Program-made: the position numbers and the translations under genes
Source of the DNA: Neobacillus rhizophilus
Lineage (GTDB): Bacteria > Bacillota > Bacilli > Bacillales > Cytobacillaceae
Reading direction: 5' to 3'
Length of the DNA stretch: 64,000 nt
Assembly: GCF_018343535.1 (NCBI RefSeq)
Contig: NZ_JAGYPF010000001.1
Location: 620,001 to 684,000, forward strand
Part shown: piece after piece, positions 18,822-26,200 of the stretch
How the letters are laid out: each line of letters starts with the position of its first letter
Numbering within the stretch: position 1 is the stretch's first letter
The notes under the pieces: model-generated
What the model was told of the DNA's origin: nothing
Database searches by the model: none
Seen by the model: the letters and a program-made list of their open reading frames with translations, nothing else

Positions 18822-19267
18822 TTCGCCAACACCTTCCTTACAGCTTCAGATATGACTACAGTGGAACTAGAAGTGAAAATTACATTTCCTTCTGAATCCT
18901 CACCACAGTTTTCCATTACCAGGAAGCCCATTTCTCCAAAGTTCCCTTTTTTCTCAAAGTAATTTTTCACCTGAGAATAACAATAAATTTCCTCACCTAC
19001 AAATAATGGGCGCTCATAATGGAAAGACTGCTCTCCATGAATCAAGCCTATATTAGGCAGGTGTAAGCCTTCAATCACCCCATATTCAAATACCCTTGGG
19101 AAGGTTGGCGGGGCAATGTTCTTTTGATAACGTGAGAGTCTGCCTGCATCCTCATCAAAATAGATAGGATGCAAATCGCCAATGGCTTCAGCAAATTTCT
19201 TAACGGCCCCTCTTTCTACGGCATTTTTCACTTTATTAGATCGCTTGCCAATTTGATCTTTGAACAA
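18818..19267 (-). CDS. MaoC N-terminal-like (FAS1-type dehydratase) subunit lacking the His motif
   Basis: 149 residues. The region corresponding to the hydratase motif reads AIGDLHPIYFDED, so the Asn is His and the catalytic His is Tyr. That points to a structural or substrate-binding partner for the subunit encoded 4 bases overlapping downstream. TTG start after AGGGGTGA. Domain name MaoC_dehydrat_N / FAS1-like dehydratase fits. Confidence 0.85.
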   Translation of the reverse strand: MFKDQIGKRSNKVKNAVERGAVKKFAEAIGDLHPIYFDEDAGRLSRYQKNIAPPTFPRVFEYGVIEGLHLPNIGLIHGEQSFHYERPLFVGEEIYCYSQVKNYFEKKGNFGEMGFLVMENCGEDSEGNVIFTSSSTVVISEAVRKVLAK

Positions 19268-19284
19268 TTTAGCTCACCCCTAAA

Positions 19285-20049
19285 TTAACATTTTGGTCCG
19301 CCGGCAACATAAATAACCTGGCCGTTAACAAAACCTGATTTCTCATCTGCAAAGAACGCTACTGCGTTTGCAATATCCGCTGGTTTACCGCTTCTGCCGA
19401 CAGGAATATTCGCTACACTTCCTTGAATCATCTGTTCAAAGGAAATTCCAATTCTTTCAGCCGTTGCTTTTGTCATATCCGTTTCGATAAATCCAGGAGC
19501 AACCGAGTTTGCTGTGATTCCATAACGCCCTAGTTCAAGTGCAAGAGTTTTCGTAAAGCCCTGAAGGCCTGCTTTTGCTGCTGCATAGTTTGCCTGACCG
19601 CGGTTGCCTAGTGCAGAAGTTGAAGAGATATTGATAATCCGGCCATATTTTTGCTCAACCATGTATTTTTGGGCAGCACGTGCGGCATTAAAAGAACCTT
19701 TTAAGTGCACATCCATGACCGTTTGCCAATCGGCATCTGTCATTTTGAATAATAGGTTATCGCGGATTACTCCAGCATTGTTGACAAGAATATCAATGCG
19801 GCCAAAAGCATCATGAACCTCTTTTACTGCAGTCTCAACCTGCTCAGGGTCAACGACATTCGCAACCTTAGCGTAGACTTCATAGCCTTTTTCTTTTAGT
19901 TCGCTTGCTGTTTCGCTTAATGCCTCTTCATTTAAGTCGATAAGAGCAACACGAGCTCCTTCTTCTGCAAAATACTCGACAATCCCTTTGCCGATTCCAC
20001 GGCTTCCGCCAGTGACAAACGCAACTCTTCCTTCAAATCTTCCTGCCAT
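19285..20049 (-). CDS. SDR-family 3-oxoacyl reductase-like dehydrogenase (FabG-like)
   Basis: 254 residues. TGGSRGIGKG, NNAGVI, ISSTSALGN and YAAAKAG give a complete SDR active site. The start is the ATG at 20049, seven bases after a perfect AAGGAGG; the frame runs further upstream without a site. In this operon, next to the hydratase subunits, it probably runs in the oxidative direction as a 3-hydroxyacyl-CoA dehydrogenase. It is unlikely to be the housekeeping fabG, which sits in the fab cluster. Confidence 0.88.
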   Translation of the reverse strand: MAGRFEGRVAFVTGGSRGIGKGIVEYFAEEGARVALIDLNEEALSETASELKEKGYEVYAKVANVVDPEQVETAVKEVHDAFGRIDILVNNAGVIRDNLLFKMTDADWQTVMDVHLKGSFNAARAAQKYMVEQKYGRIINISSTSALGNRGQANYAAAKAGLQGFTKTLALELGRYGITANSVAPGFIETDMTKATAERIGISFEQMIQGSVANIPVGRSGKPADIANAVAFFADEKSGFVNGQVIYVAGGPKC

Positions 20050-20108
20050 TTTTGTTCCTCCTTGCATCTGTATGTTTATTTTTTTAGACAACGCTTACAA
20101 TAAGCTTA

Positions 20109-21281
20109 TTAAATACCAAGTTTCACATGGCCCTTAAGCAGGTTACGAGAAATAATCAGGCGCTGAATTTCATCAGTTCCGTCGTAAATTCTCCAAAGTC
20201 TTGCTTCACGGTACCAGCGCTCAATTGGCAATTCTCTTGTGTAACCCATACCGCCATGAATCTGCATAACTTTGTCAACTACACGGTTGCCCATATTGGC
20301 ACCATAAAGTTTTGCCATGGATGCATAATGACGATTATCTTCGCCTTGGTCAAGTGTCCATGCTGCGTTTAACACAAGCCATCTTGCTGCTTCAATATCA
20401 ACTGCACTATCGGCAATCATCCATTGAATTGCTTGTCTTTCAGCAATCGGTTTGCCGAAAGTCTCGCGTTCTTTTGCATAATCAATCGCCATTTGCAATA
20501 AGCGTTCTGCTGTACCAACAGCTCTAGCGCCAACAACCCATCTTGCAAAGCCAATCCACTCAAGTCCAAGATTGTAACCTTTATGAAGTTCGCCAAGAAT
20601 ATTTTCTTCCGGAACGCGTACATTATCAAATACCAATCCGGCCGGACCCCATTCCCCCATGGTATGTATAAATTCCGATTTCCAGCCCATATCACGGTCA
20701 ACGATGAAGCAAGTTACACCTTCACGGCCTCTTGTTTTTTGATGCAATTCTTTATCAGTAATTGCTATTGCCATAACGAAATCTGCTTCATTTCCGCCAG
20801 TAATGAATGTTTTTTCGCCATTTAGGACCCATTCATTGCCATCTTTAACAGCGGTCATTTTAATGTTTGTCGTATCAGATCCAGCACCTGGCTCTGTCAT
20901 GGCAAAACAGGATTTCTTTTCACCGTTAATAGTTGGAAGTAGGTATTTTTTCTTTTGTTCCTCATTACCATAGTAAAGGATGTTGTCAGCAGAGCCACCA
21001 AATGTGAATGGTACGAATGTTTTGGAAACCTCCATGTAAACAAGCGCCATCATCATTTGTCCAAGATCGGCACCGCCATATTCTTCTGGTGTGTTAATTC
21101 CCCAGAAACCAGCTTCCTTAGCTTTTAACCGCAATTCTTGTAATTTGCCCTCCGGCAGGCTTGGCTTGCCTTCCCGCTCTCTTCTTAGAACTTCATTTTC
21201 TAAAGGCATTAGTTCTTTTTCAACAAACTTTCGAATCGTCTGCTGAACCATTTTTTGTTCGTCTGTTAAACGTAAATGCAT
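20109..21281 (-). CDS. Acyl-CoA dehydrogenase, third
   Basis: About 390 residues. CFAMTEPGAGSDTTN and the C-terminal domain are complete, but the catalytic motif reads IYDGTDEIQ, with Asp in place of the usual Glu. ATG at 21281 is chosen because GGAG lies 8 bases upstream. First gene of the upstream half of the cluster; a 22-bp palindrome lies 69 bases before it. It may act on a bulky or branched acyl-CoA, in line with the changed base. Confidence 0.92.
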   Translation of the reverse strand: MHLRLTDEQKMVQQTIRKFVEKELMPLENEVLRREREGKPSLPEGKLQELRLKAKEAGFWGINTPEEYGGADLGQMMMALVYMEVSKTFVPFTFGGSADNILYYGNEEQKKKYLLPTINGEKKSCFAMTEPGAGSDTTNIKMTAVKDGNEWVLNGEKTFITGGNEADFVMAIAITDKELHQKTRGREGVTCFIVDRDMGWKSEFIHTMGEWGPAGLVFDNVRVPEENILGELHKGYNLGLEWIGFARWVVGARAVGTAERLLQMAIDYAKERETFGKPIAERQAIQWMIADSAVDIEAARWLVLNAAWTLDQGEDNRHYASMAKLYGANMGNRVVDKVMQIHGGMGYTRELPIERWYREARLWRIYDGTDEIQRLIISRNLLKGHVKLGI

Positions 21282-21349
21282 GACCTTCACTCCAATCTAG
21301 GATTCTAGTATTTTTTACTGCCATTAATATTATGCCGGTTTAGTTTATT

Positions 21350-21371
21350 ACATACCTACCGGTTGGTATGT
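21350..21371. promoter_or_regulatory. 22-bp palindromic operator, copy 2
   Basis: ACATAC...GTATGT with core CTACCGGTTG; 20 of 22 positions symmetric. It matches copy 1 at 11406-11427 at both arms and through GTTGGTATGT. It lies in the promoter region of the 21281 operon. The shared sequence at both operon heads makes a common regulator likely. Confidence 0.78.
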
Positions 21372-21478
21372 TTAAGATTATTTTATTTCGAAATTTCAGA
21401 AAAAACAAGTTTAAATTTAAATTTATATTTAAAATTTTTTCAGATAGACTATTTTTCATTATGTTTACAAATGATAAA

Positions 21479-21503
21479 GATGATATTCCATTCGAATATC
21501 ATC
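21479..21503. other. Perfect 10-bp inverted repeat upstream of the 50-residue ORF
   Basis: GATGATATTC and GAATATCATC separated by five bases. It ends 29 bases before the ATG at 21533 and has no T-run. It could be an operator or a 5' UTR hairpin of the small gene. Confidence 0.45.
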
Positions 21504-21532
21504 GTTTCGAAATCCTAATTTGAGGTGATTTG

Positions 21533-21685
21533 ATGAGCTACAGGGAGCGTATTGATGCACACTCGGATATGTTTGTAAAAAATTCGACAAGGCATAAGCG
21601 TCAGAAATCTCAGGTGAATGGCGAAACGCAAATGTCGCAAAACAACATCATCTTAAGGAGTAATGCCAAGGCTCACCGCTGGTAG
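21533..21685 (+). CDS. Small basic hypothetical protein, 50 residues
   Basis: ATG preceded by GAGGTGAT; the translation begins MSYRERIDAHSDMFVKN and ends ILRSNAKAHRW. It is rich in Arg, Lys, Asn and Gln, has no membrane segment and no cysteine. A strong terminator follows 25 bases after the stop, which supports a real, monocistronic transcript. I do not recognise the family. It stands alone between the catabolic cluster and a GNAT gene. Confidence 0.55.
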   Translation: MSYRERIDAHSDMFVKNSTRHKRQKSQVNGETQMSQNNIILRSNAKAHRW

Positions 21686-21710
21686 GGATTTGGCAATGAA
21701 ACGAATCAGG

Positions 21711-21762
21711 GGAAAACCTTTTTCCGGGAAACCATTCCGGGAAAGGGTTTTTTCTTTTTAAT
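21711..21762 (+). terminator. Terminator after the 50-residue ORF
   Basis: AAAACC...TTTCCCGG-type stem (CCGGGAAACCATTCCGG centre) followed by GGGTTTTTTC and a T-rich tail. Confidence 0.8.
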
Positions 21763-21844
21763 AATCCTGCGGTTATTGATTTTGAATGGTAGAAGGTTTA
21801 CCATAAAATTTAGTTATTTATTCAACTTATTGGGGTGTTAGGTC

Positions 21845-22348
21845 ATGTTTGAAGAATTCAGAATCAGGGATGCAGAAATAAACGATTTAGAAGCTATTGT
21901 TCACATTTATAATACAACCATTCCAGGCAGAATGGTGACTGCAGATATAGAGCCTATCAGTGTTGAAAACCGGACGCGATGGTTTCACGATCATTCACCT
22001 GAATTTCGGCCTTTATGGGCAGTAGAACATGATGAAAGAATTTGTGCTTGGGTAAGCTTCCAATCCTTTTATGGGAGACCCGCTTACAATGCTACTGCTG
22101 AAATCAGCATTTACATTCATCCCGATTTTCGCGGAAAGAAGTTAGGTAAATATTTGATCCAAAAAGCGATTGACGTCTGTCCGAAAATTCGCATTAAAAC
22201 CTTGCTAGGTTTTATATTTGCCCATAATGAGCCAAGCGTCAAACTCTTTAACAGCTTTGGTTTTGAAAAATGGGCCCATCTTCCAAATGTAGCCGAATTA
22301 GACGGAATTGAAAGAGACTTGCTGATTCTCGGCAAAAGAATTTACTAG
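21845..22348 (+). CDS. GNAT-family N-acetyltransferase (phosphinothricin acetyltransferase-like)
   Basis: 167 residues. Acetyl-CoA binding loop HPDFRGKKLGKYLIQKAI (about residues 97-114) and the NEPSVKLFNSFGFEK motif of motif B are present. The order and length match PAT/Bar- and YwnH-like enzymes, which N-acetylate small amines such as methionine sulfoximine or phosphinothricin-like compounds. Actual substrate unknown. Single gene, with the histidine kinase about 110 bases downstream. Confidence 0.85.
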   Translation: MFEEFRIRDAEINDLEAIVHIYNTTIPGRMVTADIEPISVENRTRWFHDHSPEFRPLWAVEHDERICAWVSFQSFYGRPAYNATAEISIYIHPDFRGKKLGKYLIQKAIDVCPKIRIKTLLGFIFAHNEPSVKLFNSFGFEKWAHLPNVAELDGIERDLLILGKRIY

Positions 22349-22460
22349 ATTTTTGCTCAACTGATTTTTTCCATGAATATGATGTTCCTAAATCACCCAT
22401 TATCTAGTAATATTAATAAAAGAAAAATATATTACCCTATATAGGGAATTGGAGATTTTC

Positions 22461-23786
22461 ATGCAGAAAAAAAAGCTGATTATCATCTACTTTTTTACTA
22501 GTTTAATATGGATTTATGGTTCCAACTATTTGGTTGCACATTTTGTGCCAGATTCTTATATGGAAATATTAGCAAGAATCAAAGAAATTTTTTATTTAAT
22601 GGTCACAGGGGCATTCATTTATTTCTTTATGAATAAAGCAAATGAATTGAATGAGTCCAAGGAAGACCAGCAGCGCCTTTCTACCCTGATTAATTCGATG
22701 GTGGATTTTGTCAACTTTAAAGATGGGCAAGGCCGATGGATTGAGGCCAATGATTTTGGGTTACAATTGTTCCAGCTTGAAAATGTTGATTACCGAGGTA
22801 AAAAAGATTCCGAGTTAGCCGAGCATACAGATTTTTATGCCGATGCTCTTAGAAATTGTGAGATTTCAGATGAAGAAACTTGGAAAAATAAAAAAATTAC
22901 CCGTGTTGAAGAGGCCCTCCCCCTTCCAAATGGGTCAACAAAATTTTTTGACACGATAAAGGTCCCTCTATTTAATCCTGATGGCTCTAGACAAGGACTA
23001 GTTGTTATAGGTCGCGATATAACAGAAAAAAGGGACATGGTAAAAAAACTTGAAGAAAGGGAAGAACGCCTGAGAAGGACCGAAAAGCTGTCAGTTGTAG
23101 GTGAACTGTCAGCGAGCGTAGCCCATGAAATACGTAATCCGCTTACCTCCCTTAAAGGCTTTGTACAGCTTCTTAAAGTCGAGGATGAAAGACACCAGTT
23201 TTATTATCAAATCATGCTCGATGAGCTAGACCGAATTAATCACATTGTCGGTGAACTTCTATTACTGGCGAAGCCTCAAGCCGTAAAATTCACAAAGGCG
23301 GATGTTAAAAAACTCTTAAAAGATGTCATTTCATTACTAAGTTCTGAAGCCAGTTACCATAATGTCCAGATTGAATCTCGTTTTGCAAATGACCATATGA
23401 CGATTGAATGTGAGCCGAACCAATTAAAACAGTTGTTTATAAATATCATAAAAAATGCGATTGAAGCATCAGGGAATGGCGGCATGGTTACCATTTCTTT
23501 TAAACAAATGGAGCCTGAAACGATTTCGATTGTTATCGAAGACAATGGCTGTGGTATTTCTGAGAAAAGGCTTGCCAAAATTGGCGAACCTTTTTATTCA
23601 TCCAAAGAAAAAGGCACTGGTTTAGGATTAACAGTTAGCTTTAAAATTGTTCAATCACATCATGGCACCATTCATTTTGAGAGCAAGGAAAATCAAGGCA
23701 CATCTGTTCATATTGTCCTCCCTATACAACAGGCAAGCTATGTCCAATCCCATCAGGATAGCAAAAAACAGCCTTCACTGAGTTAA
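22461..23786 (+). CDS. Membrane-bound PAS sensor histidine kinase, sporulation-kinase-like
   Basis: 441 residues. Two N-terminal membrane helices (about 5-22 and 35-58), a short linker, a PAS/PAC domain (about 75-195, with NFKDGQGRWIEAND and VVIGRDITEK), HisKA with phospho-acceptor His in SVAHEIRNPLTSLKGF (about residues 216-231), and HATPase_c with N-box NIIKNAIEAS and DNGCGIS, GTGLGL boxes. ATG at 22461 has GGAG 6-7 bases upstream; the upstream TTG is less likely. No response regulator is adjacent, so it is an orphan kinase, as are the Kin proteins feeding the Spo0 phosphorelay. That role is an inference. Confidence 0.87.
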   Translation: MQKKKLIIIYFFTSLIWIYGSNYLVAHFVPDSYMEILARIKEIFYLMVTGAFIYFFMNKANELNESKEDQQRLSTLINSMVDFVNFKDGQGRWIEANDFGLQLFQLENVDYRGKKDSELAEHTDFYADALRNCEISDEETWKNKKITRVEEALPLPNGSTKFFDTIKVPLFNPDGSRQGLVVIGRDITEKRDMVKKLEEREERLRRTEKLSVVGELSASVAHEIRNPLTSLKGFVQLLKVEDERHQFYYQIMLDELDRINHIVGELLLLAKPQAVKFTKADVKKLLKDVISLLSSEASYHNVQIESRFANDHMTIECEPNQLKQLFINIIKNAIEASGNGGMVTISFKQMEPETISIVIEDNGCGISEKRLAKIGEPFYSSKEKGTGLGLTVSFKIVQSHHGTIHFESKENQGTSVHIVLPIQQASYVQSHQDSKKQPSLS

Positions 23787-23806
23787 GTAAGGCTGTTTTT
23801 TGCTAT
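23760..23806. terminator. Bidirectional terminator overlapping the kinase stop codon
   Basis: AGCAAAAAACAGCCTT pairs perfectly with AAGGCTGTTTTTTGCT. The left arm encodes the last residues of the kinase and the stop lies in the loop. It also lies 16 bases from the stop of the convergent germination permease. Confidence 0.88.
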
Positions 23807-23821
23807 ATAGGATCCAAGCAA

Positions 23822-24964
23822 TTATGATTGACTGGATTGTTGATTATGCTGTTGGTTTGATTGCTGTTTCGGTTGCTTCTTTCTATTTCTAAAAAAGGCG
23901 ATCACTAGTAAAAATAATGGGATGATGATTTGAAAGGGCCAAGATAAATAGATTGTAACAACGTTCAGCCCCTCCTCGATATGTTCTGCAAAATTCGAGG
24001 CAATCATAAGAGATGCTAATAATATTACAAAACCGATTGGAAAATTCAGCTTTTGGTGGCTTTTTAATTTGAATAAATCGGCCGCTCCAATCACTGCGGC
24101 ATAATAAAAAATGGTTATTTTAAAAAAGCCGCCAATCACCAAATAAAGCATAAAAAATACATCCAGCCGTTCAATAAAATTTGCCAATTGTATTTTTCCA
24201 ATTGTTGTTAATAATGGAAAATTAGAACGAACAAAAAGATCTGGTCCCAACACTGCCACGTTGACTATTGCGGTAATGGCAATGTTTATGCCCGCTAAAC
24301 CCATTCCCCCAATACAGGCGATTTTGACCTTTTTTGGATTGTTCAAATATGGCAGAAGCATGGTAAAAACGATCATTTCCCCAAATGGAAAGACAAGGGT
24401 TTCTTTTAGAAAAGTACGAAGTACAGGTTTCATTCCATTCTCGAGCATTGGACGGATATTTTCAAAGTGGATAAGCCCTGAACCGGTAACAAGAATCATT
24501 CCGGAAATCGCCATAAAATAAATTATTGCGAAGTACAACTCACCAATTCTGGCAATTACCTCAAATCCTTTATGAATCCCATAAATGATGGTCAAAATCA
24601 TTAAAGAGTTAATGACAACTAGAGGAGTGGCTGTGTAAATAGTCGTTGTTAATAGCTCACCGAAGTCCCGTAATACTCTTGTGGCAACATACATAAAATA
24701 GACAACATAGAACAAGGCAAGTATTCTGCCAATCCATTTTCCTGTTATTTTTTGTAGATAGCTTGTCAGAGGAAGTTCCGGGTAATATTTAAAAAGCCGG
24801 TAATAAATAAAAAAGACTAAAATTCCTCCCGCCAGCCCTAATAAAATACTAATCCAAGCATCTTGCCTTGCACTTCCTCCAAGCCCAACGAGTATTGAAC
24901 TTCCCATTTCAAATAGGACTACGAGGACAAACATCTGGGATGCTTTAATTTTTGCGTTTTCCAT
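23822..24964 (-). CDS. Spore germination permease, GerB family
   Basis: 380-residue, about 10-segment APC-superfamily membrane protein of the germinant receptor. Conserved start KASQMFVLVVLFEMGSSILVG, and a Gln/Asn/Ser-rich C-terminal tail (KKQPKQQSNQQHN) that looks unusual and low-complexity. Last gene of the operon A-C-B. GerB subunits are thought to bind the germinant in the inner spore membrane. Confidence 0.92.
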   Translation of the reverse strand: MENAKIKASQMFVLVVLFEMGSSILVGLGGSARQDAWISILLGLAGGILVFFIYYRLFKYYPELPLTSYLQKITGKWIGRILALFYVVYFMYVATRVLRDFGELLTTTIYTATPLVVINSLMILTIIYGIHKGFEVIARIGELYFAIIYFMAISGMILVTGSGLIHFENIRPMLENGMKPVLRTFLKETLVFPFGEMIVFTMLLPYLNNPKKVKIACIGGMGLAGINIAITAIVNVAVLGPDLFVRSNFPLLTTIGKIQLANFIERLDVFFMLYLVIGGFFKITIFYYAAVIGAADLFKLKSHQKLNFPIGFVILLASLMIASNFAEHIEEGLNVVTIYLSWPFQIIIPLFLLVIAFFRNRKKQPKQQSNQQHNQQSSQS

Positions 24965-24985
24965 CCTTATCCCCTCACTAAGGGT

Positions 24986-26200
24986 TTATTGATTGATATC
25001 ATACCAAAATGGCTTCGTCCGGATTCCTTCACGACGTGTAAAGGAATCTACCTTTACATTCACTTCAAGTTCCGCAAATCGTTCATTCCAGTTCCCTTTT
25101 ATTTTTTTCCAAAGCTTAGGATTTTTTCGGTGAATTCTTTCCCCGAATCCAAAAATATCACTTTTCTTCTTTTGAACTTCGGTTATAGTCGACTGAATTT
25201 GTTTTTCGATTTCATTTGCTACGGACTTATCAATTTTTTCGATTACCTTCGGGTCCGTTAAATCCACTGTGGTATTTGCTTCACTTATCCACCCTTCAAA
25301 TTCGATCGCTACATTTACAACAGGCTTCCCCTGTTTAATATTTACGGCAACTTTTGTTTTAGAGCGTATCGGAGCCATCGTGATGGCATTTTTTTTCCCA
25401 TTCCAATCGATATTAATGGATGTGCTCTTCACCTTATCCATTATCCAGACAACACCGCGTGCCTTTTCTCGATCAATCCATCCTTCAAGCTTGCCATTCC
25501 TAAAAATCGCTAATCCTGAAGAAGAAAGAACGGCCTCTGATCTTGTGTTCTTTAAATCATCTGATTTTCCAGACATATTTTGGTTGCCGGAAATTTTATA
25601 ACCATTTGTGATCGGCTCCCTCCCATGACTTATAAGACCGTTTATGAACTCATCAATATTTACTCTCATATTTTCACCTAACAGCGCTTCGGTCGATTCA
25701 ATTTCTTTTGTCACCTTATTGACAGGCAGTTTATCAAGATTTGCCAGTGCTGAGACCAATTTTTCTGCACTAGTTTTTCTTGCTACGACTATCTCAGTGG
25801 TCGTTCTAAATTCCGGATCACGATCCAAGGCATCAAGAATATCAAGAAGTCCATCCTTCGCCACTTCCTCGCTTACGGCAATTAAATTGGTATGGGCGTA
25901 ATAAAGACGGCGCGAAATTTTTTGGGTCGCTCTTCTAGCAGCTTCAGTAATTGTATCCCCTGAACTAGTATAGACCGCAATTGGAAGACCATGACCCCCG
26001 CCACCGCCTCCTTGTCCGGATGCTACATTTCCCGGAATAACAATTTGAAATGAAACTTGAAACCGCCGATTTTCTCCTTTATCAATACCCATAGCCATTA
26101 CAAATGCTAAATCTGTCAGCTCCTTTTGATTCCAGCAGGCGCTGAGAATCGGCATGAACAAACCGATTAGTAAAAAAATCATCATGGTTTTTCTCATCAT
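24986..26200 (-). CDS. Spore germination lipoprotein, Ger(x)C family
   Basis: 404 residues with a lipoprotein signal (lipobox LSAC at about 19-22), the N-terminal GerC motif NQKELTDLAFVMAMGIDKGE and the C-terminal domain ending near FWYDINQ. Contains a Gly-rich insert (GQGGGGGGHG, about residues 63-72). The ATG overlaps the gerA-type stop by 4 bases. It forms a receptor with the GerA- and GerB-type proteins of the same operon. Confidence 0.92.
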   Translation of the reverse strand: MMRKTMMIFLLIGLFMPILSACWNQKELTDLAFVMAMGIDKGENRRFQVSFQIVIPGNVASGQGGGGGGHGLPIAVYTSSGDTITEAARRATQKISRRLYYAHTNLIAVSEEVAKDGLLDILDALDRDPEFRTTTEIVVARKTSAEKLVSALANLDKLPVNKVTKEIESTEALLGENMRVNIDEFINGLISHGREPITNGYKISGNQNMSGKSDDLKNTRSEAVLSSSGLAIFRNGKLEGWIDREKARGVVWIMDKVKSTSINIDWNGKKNAITMAPIRSKTKVAVNIKQGKPVVNVAIEFEGWISEANTTVDLTDPKVIEKIDKSVANEIEKQIQSTITEVQKKKSDIFGFGERIHRKNPKLWKKIKGNWNERFAELEVNVKVDSFTRREGIRTKPFWYDINQ

